A DNA stretch of 64,000 bases, from NCBI RefSeq assembly GCF_910578445.1, contig NZ_CAJTQC010000007.1, positions 49,995 through 113,994 on the forward strand, read 5' to 3'. Both the position numbers and the translations under genes were made by a program. Shown one piece after another: positions 43,261 through 53,800 of this stretch. A model generated the notes under the pieces. The model was not told the origin of the DNA and did not search any database. It worked only from the letters and a program-made list of their open reading frames with translations. The first letter of the stretch is position 1. Each line of letters begins with the position of its first letter. The DNA is from an uncultured Duncaniella sp. Its GTDB lineage: Bacteria; Bacteroidota; Bacteroidia; Bacteroidales; Muribaculaceae.

Positions 43261-44337
43261 TTAACGGATAGTATAGCTGAACGACTCGTATTTATTCTGA
43301 CGGTCGCGGGCTACGAGAGTCTCGGTGACGTTGGCCTTATATTCAGCTGTCGCACCGGTCTGCTCGTTGACCACATAAGGAATCGTATAGCTGTAGGTAA
43401 GCTCAATGAGGTCACGGTCAGTATTGTTCCACGCCTTTATTGCGCCATGATATGTGTACTTTCCACTACCCGACGCGGTGCATCCGGGAGTCTCGGTAGA
43501 CACTGTCACGTTGCCGTTGTCATCAATCCTGATTATGAGGTCGCAGACGATATTTTTCTCGGCGCTTCCACCATTTCCGTTGACATAAGCCACCGAGTGA
43601 CTCATCACATAGTGCGATTCGGTCAGAGACTTAGAGCTGATTGACTTGACATCGGCCTTCTCCCAGTTGGCCGCGTTGCTCTCGGATGTGAAAGCCACAC
43701 CATTGTTCTCACCGCTGACTTTAGACTTGCTCAGCCATGCACCGGCCCATTTGTTCTTATACTTGATGGCATACAGGGTATAGTTCTTGGGAAGAACCGA
43801 CCACTGGTCGTTCATGACAACACTCGGAGAAGAACCTGCCACCTTCGGTGTGCCTTCGAGAATAGAGTCAGAGGCCGAAGTGAGGCGCACTGGAAGCACG
43901 TAGCATGTATTGACTGCTTCCGGATCAGCAAAGAAAGCATCCTCAAGTTTCACGTCGAGATAGCCGAGCACTTTGCCCTTCTTGATAGTCACACGCTCGT
44001 CGCTGATGAAGGTGTAGTGTGACTGCGGGAGAAGTTTCACTTCTGATCCGTCCGAGAAACTCATGCCCTGAATGAGCGATGGGTCAACCTCACACTGTAC
44101 CCAGCGGTTTTTCTTGTTGGTGTTGACACCTCCGAGGACCGGACAGATACGGAAGATATGCTGATTGTCAAGTGATGTGTCAAATTCACCATCCTCGCCA
44201 AGAGTCAGAGTGCGGATAGGAGTCTGATCAGCGAAAGAGATGGTCTGGTATATGTAATCGGGAAATTCCTGGCTGTCATTTTTGCAAGAAGAGAGCACAA
44301 GAGCCATGCCGACCAATGAAAATATTACTTTTTTCAT
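43261..44337 (-). CDS. SusE/F-position surface lipoprotein (DUF1735/DUF5627-like)
   Basis: A 358-aa lipoprotein. The frame runs on to 44469 into the SusD-2 gene, but ATG 44337 gives the lipoprotein signal (MKKVIFSLVGMALVLSSC) and is chosen. The N-terminal half (25-175) is DUF1735-like (YIYQTISFADQTPIRTLTLG, and the repeated DGSEVKLLPQSHYTF, KKGKVLGYLDVKL turns). The C-terminal half (180-358) is a beta-rich DUF5627-like domain (YALYAIKYKNKW-type strand, GKYTYHGAIKAWNNTDRD). Proteins at this place usually bind the target glycan on the cell surface and have no catalytic activity. It lies 31 nt below SusD-2 and 22 nt above GH10. Confidence 0.8.
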   Translation of the reverse strand: MKKVIFSLVGMALVLSSCKNDSQEFPDYIYQTISFADQTPIRTLTLGEDGEFDTSLDNQHIFRICPVLGGVNTNKKNRWVQCEVDPSLIQGMSFSDGSEVKLLPQSHYTFISDERVTIKKGKVLGYLDVKLEDAFFADPEAVNTCYVLPVRLTSASDSILEGTPKVAGSSPSVVMNDQWSVLPKNYTLYAIKYKNKWAGAWLSKSKVSGENNGVAFTSESNAANWEKADVKSISSKSLTESHYVMSHSVAYVNGNGGSAEKNIVCDLIIRIDDNGNVTVSTETPGCTASGSGKYTYHGAIKAWNNTDRDLIELTYSYTIPYVVNEQTGATAEYKANVTETLVARDRQNKYESFSYTIR

Positions 44338-44368
44338 GATTTCTGATTTGAGTGTTAGAATTGTTGCG

Positions 44369-46126
44369 TTACCAGCCCTTGTTCTGAATGAGTTCGCTGA
44401 ATTTAAGCACCTCTGAATAAGGAATCGGGCCATAGAACATATAATCCTTGTAGTTACGGGTCTCGACATCGATGACGCTATAGGTGCTGCCGGAGATGCT
44501 CATGCCTTTTGCAGTTTCATTGAGCTCGGATTTCCAGCGGCGCAGATCCCAGAAACGGTGGCCTTCGAATGAGAGTTCGATACGGCGCTCGTTGCGGATA
44601 AGTTCACGCATCTTATCCTTATCACCCTTGATTGATTCGAGATATTCGTCGCCATTCTCAATGCCGATACCTGCACGCTGGCGGATTGCTTTAATCACGT
44701 CATAGGCAGAATAGCCGTGTGAACCGCTGCCGGTCGGCCCCCAAGCTTCGTTTGCTGCTTCAGCATAAAGAAGGAACATTTCAGTGTAGCGGATACGTGG
44801 AGTGTAGTGATACTCTTCGGTAGTTCCGTTTGGATCGAGGCTGATGTCCTGACGGAGCAATTTGCGCAGATAATAGCCTGTACGGGTCGATGAGCCTGTG
44901 AGCTTGTTAAGCGCGTCATTGTTCGTACCGTCCACGGCGGTGGTCACAGTGCCGTTTGACAGACCTGAGGTCATGCCGTTGTAGGTGACATAGGCTGCGA
45001 GACGCGGGTCACGGTCTGCATATGGATTTGCTGCGTCATACTCTCCTTTGACATTAGAGATAGGATAACCGTTGGCCATCGGGAAAGCATCGACGAAGTT
45101 CTGTGTCGGGTTGATGCGGCCGCTGCCATAGAGCGAAGGAGGATAGTTGTCTTTTTCAAGACTGTTGGACTTTGAGCGCTCGCTCATCCAAAGCACTTCG
45201 GCAGGGATTGACGACGCAGAAATGTTGTCGATGTCAGTCTTGTTGCAATACCAAGTGTTGCCTGTAGGGTCAAGACCGTTGACACCACCGATATGATCAA
45301 GCACCTTCGCACCGGCATCGGCAGCCTCAGTCCAGCTTATGCCTGACGCCTCGGCATATGCGGGGCTGGCTCCAAGCAGATTGAGTTTTGCGAGGAAAGC
45401 CTCGACAACACGGCCTGAAATACGTCCGCAGAAATTGTTGCCGAACACACGGTTGATCTGGCTCATCGCAGCGTTGGAATAGCGGGCCTGCAACTTGGTC
45501 ATTGACTCCGAGTCACCATATTCCCACGGAAGCACTTCAAGCGCACGGGCGGCATCGGCACGGATAGCCTCGACACACTCTACAAATGAATTGCGCGGAA
45601 TATTGAAATTCGATGCCTGACTTTCGGCAACCTCAAGAATGGGCACTCCGAGAAGAGTTCCGTCAGAAGTATAGCCTCCGTGAGCTTCAAGAAGATAATA
45701 GTTGAACATTGCCCTGAGAGCATATGCCTCAGCCTTTTCGCGGTCACAGAACATCTGCGATACAATCTCATCGTCAGCCCAGTGAACCTTGTCGCATCTT
45801 TCGAGGAACATGTTGAGATACTGGATGCCGGATTTACAGCTTGTCCAACGGTCGAAAGGATTGTTGTCTGAAGTCCATGAACCGGCTGCAACCTTACGAT
45901 AAGAGTTGTCGACATCGTTTGACACGGCATCGTCGGTCGCAACCTCGCTGAACGGATATGACCCGATGGGAATACGGGTGTAACCGTTGGCAAGGATACC
46001 TTCGGCGTAGTTGGCATTGTTATACATATGGTCAATGCCGAGGTTGTTTTCTATGGCCGGTTCGAAAAGGTCGTCACAGCTGACTAACATCGCGGCCAAT
46101 GGTATGAAGAATAAGAATTTTTTCAT
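44369..46126 (-). CDS. SusD-like glycan-binding lipoprotein, pair 2
   Basis: A 585-aa protein with start ATG 46126 and a lipoprotein signal (PLAAMLVSC). The SusD/RagB fold is shown by tetratricopeptide-like helices (CDREKAEAYALRAMFNYYLLEAHGG), AKLNLLGASPAYAE, and the C-terminal FLLYAEAANEAWG and RNERRIELSFEGHRFWDLRRW. It forms the lid over the SusC-2 pore and hands over xylan oligosaccharides. It is 19 nt below SusC-2. Confidence 0.93.
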   Translation of the reverse strand: MKKFLFFIPLAAMLVSCDDLFEPAIENNLGIDHMYNNANYAEGILANGYTRIPIGSYPFSEVATDDAVSNDVDNSYRKVAAGSWTSDNNPFDRWTSCKSGIQYLNMFLERCDKVHWADDEIVSQMFCDREKAEAYALRAMFNYYLLEAHGGYTSDGTLLGVPILEVAESQASNFNIPRNSFVECVEAIRADAARALEVLPWEYGDSESMTKLQARYSNAAMSQINRVFGNNFCGRISGRVVEAFLAKLNLLGASPAYAEASGISWTEAADAGAKVLDHIGGVNGLDPTGNTWYCNKTDIDNISASSIPAEVLWMSERSKSNSLEKDNYPPSLYGSGRINPTQNFVDAFPMANGYPISNVKGEYDAANPYADRDPRLAAYVTYNGMTSGLSNGTVTTAVDGTNNDALNKLTGSSTRTGYYLRKLLRQDISLDPNGTTEEYHYTPRIRYTEMFLLYAEAANEAWGPTGSGSHGYSAYDVIKAIRQRAGIGIENGDEYLESIKGDKDKMRELIRNERRIELSFEGHRFWDLRRWKSELNETAKGMSISGSTYSVIDVETRNYKDYMFYGPIPYSEVLKFSELIQNKGW

Positions 46127-46145
46127 GATTCCGTTGTTTTCAGGA

Positions 46146-48947
46146 TTAGAAATCTACTTTGACGCCAAGGGTGTAGACGCGACACTGGGGAGCAGCACCG
46201 ACAGCTCTTTCAAGCTGTTTGCGTTCCTTGGAGATGGTTGCGAGAGAGTTTCCGTTGACATAGACCTGAAGCCCCTTGACGAACTTGTCGCGGAAGAGCG
46301 AGCTTGGGAGGTCGTAGGTAAGCTGCACTTTGTCAAGATAGAAAGCATCAGTCGAATATGTCCAGAAATCGGAAGTCACGAAATTGAGCTCGCCACCCTG
46401 TGTGGTCAGACGCGGATAAGTGGCAGTCGCCGCTGTTTCGGGAGTCCAGCGTCCGCGGACAACCTCCGAATACTTGCGGTCGCCATAGACCCAGTTGTAT
46501 GTATCGTTCTTGACACCCATGCCACCGAAAGCACCTGTGCCGGCAACGAAGAGAGTGAAGTTTTTCCACTTGGCCGTGAAGTTGAGACCCATGCAGAAAG
46601 GTGCGCCCCATTTGCCGAGAACAACCATGTCCTTCGAGTCAATCACGCCGTCACCGTTCTGGTCCTTATATTTGAGATCACCGGGACGGGTATTGTTGTT
46701 GATCTTTGCTGAAGTAGCCACGTCGTTTTCATCAGTGAAAAATCCGAGACACTCGTAACCGCGAAGAGCATCAATCGGAGCACCTGTCTGACGCAGCCAG
46801 TCATACTCGACTGTTTCGTTGATACGGATATTCTTGGTCTTGTTATACATACCGTTGACTCCGAGTGCAAGACCGAAATCCCCTACTTCCTTGGCTATGT
46901 TTACACCAAAGTCAAAACCGGTGCGACGCTGATTGTTATAGTTGATGTAGGGACGAAGGTCGGAAACAGGCCAGTAGGTCTGGAAATAGTTGGGATAGGT
47001 GCTCGATGCGATGGTAAGCTGGTCATTGGTATCAATGTTGAAGAAGTTGGCATTGACACGGAGCAGCCCGTTGAAAAGGACTGTGTTGAGACCTGCGTTG
47101 AACTCCTTGCGCTTCACAAAACCGAGATTCGGGTTTCCTCCACGCTGCGAATCGGTGGTCTGCATCGAATTGTTTGTCTCGCTCCATCCCCACCAAGTAC
47201 CTGTCGAGGTGAAGATATCGGCATACATATAGTATTTCTCAATATCTATATCCTGATTGACAATACCGTAGGACGCTGTGAGCTTAAGGTCGTTGAGCCA
47301 GTCGACATCGTTGAGCCAGTCTTCCTGAGAGAGACGCCAGCCGAGCGTAGCCGTGGGCGAGAAAGCATTGCGGTGACCCGGAGCAAGCTTGGCCGAATGG
47401 ATGGCCGCACCGCTGAACTGGGCATAATACTTGTTCATGTAGTCATACTCAAGGTTCAGGCCAAGGTTTGCATTGCTGACACGGTGATATTCGCCCGATG
47501 TCGTCACCTGATAACCGTTTGCAAGAAGCATTGCATGGAATTTATGGCCATCACCGAATGTACGGTTATAGTTGAAATTGGCATTGAACGCAATGGTCTG
47601 CACATCACGGCTGTCAGATACGGTCTGAGTTGCTGTGCTCTTGTCAAGATTATACTTGGTAAGCCCCGAAATCATGTCATAGCCAAGAGCATTGTCCCAT
47701 GAAGCCCGGTAGGTGGCATAATCGTTGATAATGGCAGTGTTGTAGGATGTGGCATAGTCAACTGCATACTGTGCGCGGAACGACAGGCCCGGAAGCACGC
47801 GTGCAAGGTCAATGTCAACACCGAGGTCAAACTGGAACTGACGGCTGGTGTAGGTATTGTGGCCGGCAGCATACATTCCTGCAAACGGGTTGGTGGCATA
47901 CTGCTGTGTGCCGCCAAGCAGATATTTGCCGTCTACGATATAGTTGCTGTTGTTGATATAAGCCCAAGAGCTCTGGTCGGTCGGGTCAATGGCCGAGATT
48001 GGAATCAGAGGAACAAGAGGATCTGCGCCGGGATTCGTCGGACGGAGTTTGGCCGATTCAGCCCAGAAATTGGAGCGGTCCTTCCGGTCATCGTAGAATG
48101 ATGCACTGGTGTTTACCCAGCCGCTGATCCAGTCATTGAGCTTAAGGTCAATGTTACCGCGCACATGCAGGCGTGTGGTGTGATTGTTCTTGCCTTCGCC
48201 GAATTTAATCAGGTCGGAATTGTTGTAAAGACCGACGTTGGCATAATATTTGGCAAACTTGCCGCCTCCGCGGAACTCAGCCGTCGCATCATAGCGCATA
48301 TAGTTCTTCTTAAGATATTCATCCGAGAAGAAGTTGATGTCGGGATAGCGGAAAGGATTGTTACCGGTCGAGTAGTTGTAGATGTCCTCCTGCGAGAAAG
48401 CCGGAATCTCGATTCCGTCATTGGCAAGCGCTTCGTTGTAGAGAGTGGCATATTCGGCCGAACCGAGATATTTGGGATAGCTCTTGGGGACGTAGAGCTG
48501 CGCATTGCCTCTGACACTCACCTGCAGGCCCTTTTCATTACCGCGTTTGGTGGTAATGAGGATGACACCGTGAGCTCCGCGGCTACCATAGAGCACCACA
48601 GCCTGCGCGCTTTTCAGAAATGTGATCTGAGCTATTTCAGAAGGCAGGATATTGGTAGCTTCGCGAGGGACACCATCGACAAGCACAAGCGCACTTCCCT
48701 GATTCCAGAGCTGGCCGTTGTAACCTCCGACCAATGCCTGCATGTCAGACAGACTATAAGTCGAGTAGTCTTTCTCCATCAGTTTTTCGACATCCACAGC
48801 CGAGACACCGCCGAGAAGATTCATATCCTCGACCGTGCGGAAAGCCACATGGACTTTTGTGGAGTCGAGAAGCTCGTCGGCTCTCGAAATCCCGGCCGAC
48901 AGCAACGCGAATGCTCCTATAGTTACAAATTTATATATCTGTTTCAT
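46146..48947 (-). CDS. SusC-like TonB-dependent transporter, pair 2 (short N-terminus)
   Basis: A 933-aa transporter starting at ATG 48947 with a signal peptide ending near SRADE. The plug begins soon after (NLLGGVSAVDVEKLMEKDYSTYSLSDMQ) with SALVLVDGVPRE, ITFLKSAQAVVLYGSRGAHGVILITTKRG, then a SusC barrel ending YTLGVKVDF. Unlike SusC-1 it has no carboxypeptidase-regulatory domain and no DEVVVVGYG-type TonB box, and is more than 100 residues shorter. It may be a true short form, or may depend on SusC-1 for energy coupling. It is 21 nt below SusD-1. Confidence 0.9.
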   Translation of the reverse strand: MKQIYKFVTIGAFALLSAGISRADELLDSTKVHVAFRTVEDMNLLGGVSAVDVEKLMEKDYSTYSLSDMQALVGGYNGQLWNQGSALVLVDGVPREATNILPSEIAQITFLKSAQAVVLYGSRGAHGVILITTKRGNEKGLQVSVRGNAQLYVPKSYPKYLGSAEYATLYNEALANDGIEIPAFSQEDIYNYSTGNNPFRYPDINFFSDEYLKKNYMRYDATAEFRGGGKFAKYYANVGLYNNSDLIKFGEGKNNHTTRLHVRGNIDLKLNDWISGWVNTSASFYDDRKDRSNFWAESAKLRPTNPGADPLVPLIPISAIDPTDQSSWAYINNSNYIVDGKYLLGGTQQYATNPFAGMYAAGHNTYTSRQFQFDLGVDIDLARVLPGLSFRAQYAVDYATSYNTAIINDYATYRASWDNALGYDMISGLTKYNLDKSTATQTVSDSRDVQTIAFNANFNYNRTFGDGHKFHAMLLANGYQVTTSGEYHRVSNANLGLNLEYDYMNKYYAQFSGAAIHSAKLAPGHRNAFSPTATLGWRLSQEDWLNDVDWLNDLKLTASYGIVNQDIDIEKYYMYADIFTSTGTWWGWSETNNSMQTTDSQRGGNPNLGFVKRKEFNAGLNTVLFNGLLRVNANFFNIDTNDQLTIASSTYPNYFQTYWPVSDLRPYINYNNQRRTGFDFGVNIAKEVGDFGLALGVNGMYNKTKNIRINETVEYDWLRQTGAPIDALRGYECLGFFTDENDVATSAKINNNTRPGDLKYKDQNGDGVIDSKDMVVLGKWGAPFCMGLNFTAKWKNFTLFVAGTGAFGGMGVKNDTYNWVYGDRKYSEVVRGRWTPETAATATYPRLTTQGGELNFVTSDFWTYSTDAFYLDKVQLTYDLPSSLFRDKFVKGLQVYVNGNSLATISKERKQLERAVGAAPQCRVYTLGVKVDF

Positions 48948-48968
48948 GAGATTTTAATTATAAGGTTA

Positions 48969-50840
48969 TTACCAACCGGGGTTCTGTTTGAACTCTGCCG
49001 ACATGTTGCAGTCAGACTTCTTGAGAGGCATCCAGTAGTGTTTCTCGGTATAATTGCGAGTGACGATGACTTCTTCATGATAACCGCTGACAGCGTTGTT
49101 TTCAGGATGTGCAGGGTCAAAGTCACCGCTACGTGTAAATTCAACGGAAGTCTTGTCGGCATACTCAGGCTTGTCGATGAGCATCCAGCGGCGCAGGTCG
49201 TTGAAGCGATGGCCTTCATATGAAAGCTCGACTGCACGCTCGCGGCGCACCTCGCTCATAAACGAATCGAGATTGCCTGTAAATTTGGCATTCACACCCT
49301 CCACGCCGGCGCGCTCACGAATTTTGTTGACCGCATCGAGAGCAGAGAGCTGACAGGCAGACACCTTGCCCGAAGGAGTTCCAGTTGCCTGAGCGACAGC
49401 TTCAGCATACATCAGATAGACATCCGCGAGGCGCAGATAGCTGATGCCGATTGTGAACTGTGGAGAGTAACCCCAGCCGTCATCGTAGCGGTTACATGTG
49501 GGATGCAGGAATTTCTTGAGTGCATAGCCTGTACGCGAAGCCGTATTGATGTCGCGTGAAGCGCCTGAGGTGAACAGCTCGATGTTGGGGAGCGGATTCT
49601 GATAATTGTCTGTAATCAGACAGCCGTCAAACACGATGTCATTGTAGAAACGCGGGTCGCGGTCCTTCCAAGGATGGGTCTTGTCCCAGCCTGATTGCGG
49701 ATCGTCAAGGGGAAGGCCGTTGGCCATACCGTAGTTGTTGACATAATTGGCGCAGGGGCTGAGATTATTGCCACCACCGTCGGGATGGTAGGGAGTCGGA
49801 ACATACTGCAGAGCCAGACCATAGCGCGTGTTCTGCCACGGATCCCATTCCGGTCCGCGGAAGATGACCTCGGTCAGTCCGGGCATACGGCCATTCTGTC
49901 CGTAGGAGTAGAAGACCTCACCTATCTTGTCATAGCTGACAAGCTCATACTGCGTCGCACCTCTCTCGATAAGGTCCAGAAGCTCTCCGAACGCATCGGC
50001 AGCCTTCTGTGCATAGTCGCGGTTATATTCACGAGAACCGGTTGACTCATAGTTCATCAGTGGCGAGGCTGCCCAGAGATAGTTCTTGCCTAAATAAGCG
50101 AGAGCCATCACCTTGTTGATACGGCGCTGGTTGTTACCGTTGGTTATGACGCTGATTGAAGTCTTATCCCAGTCAATGGGAAGGAGGTCGGCTGCGCGAC
50201 GGAAATCGGCGGCTGCCTTGTCGGCACATTCACTGTAGGAGAGACGCGGACGTGTAAGCTGACCGTTTGCGTTCATAACCTCGTCGATATAGGGAAGACC
50301 GCCGAAATAGTTCATCAGCATGAAGTGATACCATCCGCGGAAGAAGAGGAGCTGGCCTTCGATGGCCTTCTTCTGTTCGGAAGTCGCGTCGGTGAGGAGG
50401 TGAAGATTTTCAAGACCCATGTTGCACTGGCGGATGCCCCACCATGCGCATGGCCAGAGACCCTTGTTGAAACGGTCCTTCTTGTATGCGTCGAAGGCCC
50501 CGCGGTCGAGCCAGCCGGTTCCCCAGCCGTCGAACTCCTTCTGCCATCCCCAGAAGTCACCCTGGTCAATCTTGTAGACCATGTGGTAGTTGATGTTGGC
50601 GCTTGTCACCTCGTCATCACCCCAGTTGAAGGAGTTGGTCCAGTAGCCCTTGTCGAAGAGGGGGATGTTGTTGTAGAGCAACTCCACAAAACCTTGGAAG
50701 TTGGTAAAATTCTTGTAAGGTTCGTTAGCAGAAATGTCTGATTCTTCCGATTTGTCAAGATAATCGGAGCATGCAGTCGCGCCAAGCATAAGAGCTGTGC
50801 CCAGACATGCCGCTTTTATATATGTTACATATTTTTTCAT
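48969..50840 (-). CDS. SusD-like glycan-binding lipoprotein, pair 1
   Basis: A 623-aa protein with start ATG 50840 and a lipoprotein signal (LMLGATACSDYLDKSEE). SusD marks are FFRGWYHFMLMNYFGGLPYIDEV, MALAYLGKNYLWAASPLMN, YLRLADVYLMYAEAV and RRERAVELSYEGHRFNDLRRW. It is rich in Trp in the expected binding region (GDFWGWQKEFDGWGTGW), suitable for stacking on sugar rings. It is 14 nt below SusC-1. Confidence 0.94.
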   Translation of the reverse strand: MKKYVTYIKAACLGTALMLGATACSDYLDKSEESDISANEPYKNFTNFQGFVELLYNNIPLFDKGYWTNSFNWGDDEVTSANINYHMVYKIDQGDFWGWQKEFDGWGTGWLDRGAFDAYKKDRFNKGLWPCAWWGIRQCNMGLENLHLLTDATSEQKKAIEGQLLFFRGWYHFMLMNYFGGLPYIDEVMNANGQLTRPRLSYSECADKAAADFRRAADLLPIDWDKTSISVITNGNNQRRINKVMALAYLGKNYLWAASPLMNYESTGSREYNRDYAQKAADAFGELLDLIERGATQYELVSYDKIGEVFYSYGQNGRMPGLTEVIFRGPEWDPWQNTRYGLALQYVPTPYHPDGGGNNLSPCANYVNNYGMANGLPLDDPQSGWDKTHPWKDRDPRFYNDIVFDGCLITDNYQNPLPNIELFTSGASRDINTASRTGYALKKFLHPTCNRYDDGWGYSPQFTIGISYLRLADVYLMYAEAVAQATGTPSGKVSACQLSALDAVNKIRERAGVEGVNAKFTGNLDSFMSEVRRERAVELSYEGHRFNDLRRWMLIDKPEYADKTSVEFTRSGDFDPAHPENNAVSGYHEEVIVTRNYTEKHYWMPLKKSDCNMSAEFKQNPGW

Positions 50841-50854
50841 GATAAGTCAGTCGG

Positions 50855-53800
50855 TTAGATGTCAAACTTAAAACCAAGATTGAAACGGCGCACTGTCGGA
50901 TAAGCGCCCTGAGAGGCAAGACCTGTTCCGGCAAAGTTCGACTCGCGGTCGTCAGGCATGCGAGACCAGAGCCAGAGGTTGTTGCCATTGAGATAAAGCT
51001 TAAACATGCTCATGCCGAGTTTCTTGACCCAACCGCCTGTCCATGTATAGGCAATCTCCGCGTTCTTCAGACGGATGTATGAGCCGTCGTAGTGATAGCG
51101 CGTACCTTCATAGTAGGACGGAGTCGAGCTCCAGCGCGGCAGCGGCACTTCGGCATGAGGGTTGGAAGCCGACCAGTAAGCGCCCTCATCGAAAACATTG
51201 TTGAGGTGGTTGTTGAGCGACTTGAAACCGACATAGCGGCTGACATTGGTCACGCCATAGAACTGCACGAATGCCGAGAAGCCTTTCCATTCGAAACCGA
51301 TAGTGGCATTGTAGGTGTTCTGCGGAGTGCCTGTGTAGCCATAGGGAGCATTGTCATTGGTGTCGATGACACCGTCGCCGTTATAGTCGACCGAAATGAA
51401 CTGACCGGGAAGCTTATGATTGTTGTTGGTGTTATGCTGGGTCATACCGATAACCTCGTTCCAGTCTTGGGCGATACCTGCGGTATAGGTGGCATGGTCC
51501 TGACCGATGGCAAAACCTGTGCTCTTCTGATAGGCGGGAGTCAGTTCGGGATCATCGTATGAAAGCACCTTATTGGTCGCATGGGTCATGTTGAAATTAC
51601 CCCAGAGATGGAGATTGTTGTTGAAGGTGTAGTTGAGACGCAGTTCAAGTTCGAAACCTGATGTGCGCACACGGCCGAGGTTGGCGGTGGGAGCGGTAGT
51701 TCCGTAATAGCTGGGGACGGCGCGGTTATTACCTGTGATAAGGATATCGCTGCGCTTGTCGCGGAAGAACTCGAGGCTACCGGCTGCGAAATGGTTGAAG
51801 AACGAGTAGTCGATACCGAGGTTCTGCTTGATGGCCTTTTCCCAGTGAACATCAGCGTTGCCGACGGCCTTCTCGTAATACCATACATAGGGTGAGTCCA
51901 CCTGACGGTTGATGCCCTGGAACGACTGTCCGTTTGAATCGTTGATCGGACCGTAGCCCATCTGTGTCGCATAGAGCCAGCGTGCGGGCACATAGTCGTC
52001 GCCGACCTCACCGTAAGAGTAACGGACTTTAAGAAGATCAAGCCATCCGCGGGAGAATTTCATGAAATTTTCCTGTGAAATCATCCAGCCCACAGCGCCG
52101 GAGTTGAAGAATGCGAAACGGTTTTTACGGCCGAAGCGTTCCGAACCGTTGTAAGCACCGTTGTATTCGGCAAAATATTTGTCGGCATAGTTATATGTGG
52201 CACGGAAAGCCCAGTCCTCACGATAGTTGGTGAACTGTGAGCCGTAGGTGTTTTCTGTACGGTTGAACACACCCATTGCCGAGACCTCATTCTGTCCGAA
52301 TTTTCCTGCCCAGTAGAGCTGACCCTGATAGAAGAGGTTGCGGACAGTCTGATTGTTGTCGACCGCACCGCCATTGGTTTTCCACTTGATGCCCTCGTTG
52401 AAGTCAAAGCCGGTCTTGGTGTCGCCGACCTGCGAATAGGTCACCTCACCAGTGAGAGGATTGATCCATTTCTGCTGATAGGCGTTGTAGAGGTCATTGA
52501 TGCCGCGGCCGGTCTCGACAAACACATTGTCCCACGACACGAGTGCCGATGCACGGAGTCCTTTAAGAAGGAAGCTTAGATCCTGTTCAAGAGTGAAGTC
52601 TGTATTGATACGGGTTGTAGTGACCTTCTCCGCACCAGCCAGAGCGAGATTTGTGACAGAGTTTGGCGAGCCCTGTGTGTCAAGAGGATAGTAGCCCCAT
52701 GTTCCGTCGGAATAACGAGGAAGGAATGTGTCGTGAGGTGCGCTGTAAGCGGCCTGCCAGAGCTGTGTCGTATCCCAGTCGGAGTCTTTCATGTTCCATG
52801 GACGCTTTTTCTCGCCGCTCATACCGAAAAGATTGACCTTGAAAACGGTTGTCGGAGTAATCTGGAAGTCAAGATTCGAGCGGACATTCACACGGTTATA
52901 TCCATAACCTGATTTATATCCGCGCCCGTTATCCCACTCGCGGAAAAGGTCACCTTCATGAAGGAAATCGACAGCGGCGAAGTATTTCACATTCTTTGTA
53001 CCGCCGGCCACATTGATGTTAGGATTGTAGGCCATCGCATAGTCCTTGAAGAGTTCTTTCTGCCAGTCAACATCAACATAACGTTCCCACTCGTCACCGG
53101 GGTTGATGTATTTCTGGATCACCTCTTCAGGATAGATGTCATTCCACGAATCAGGATAGAGACCAAGTTCGCGTTCGATAGCGCGGTTGCGCACACGGAT
53201 AGCATCGGCCGAACCGAATGTGTCGGGAAGTTTCGAAACGACCTTGGCTGTGACATTCATGCCGACAGAAATCTTGGCGCGACCCTCTTCACCGCGTTTG
53301 GTGGTGATAAGGATGACACCGTTAGCACCTTTCACACCGTAAACGGCAGTGGCCGATGCGTCCTTGAGAACCGAGATTGTCTTGACAGAGCTGATGTCGA
53401 CCGAGCTCATCGGACGCTCGATTCCATCGACAAGCACAAGAGGCTGCGAATTGTTCCAAGAGCTTGCGCTGCGGATGATAATCTGCGGGTCTTCATCACC
53501 GGGCATACCGGTCGACGAAGATGTCACGACACCGGGAAGATTACCAGTGAGAGCCGCACCGACATTGCTGACACCTCCGGCACGCTCGAGAGTCTCGCCG
53601 GTGGTCTGGGTAATCGCACCGACAACAGAAGCCTTTTTCTGCTGGCCATAGCCGACCACCACAACTTCATCGAGCATTTCAGTGTCAGTCGTAAGGGTCA
53701 CATCAACCACCGTACGGCCGTTGACCTTGACACTCTGAGAAATCATGCCGACATAGGAAAATTCCAGAACGGCATTTTTCAGATTAGGAACATTGAGCGA

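Noticed and set aside
48165..49223. Plus-strand open frame of 352 codons across the SusC-2/SusD-1 junction
   Set aside because: It is antisense to two clear genes and its low-complexity translation matches nothing; treated as a shadow.
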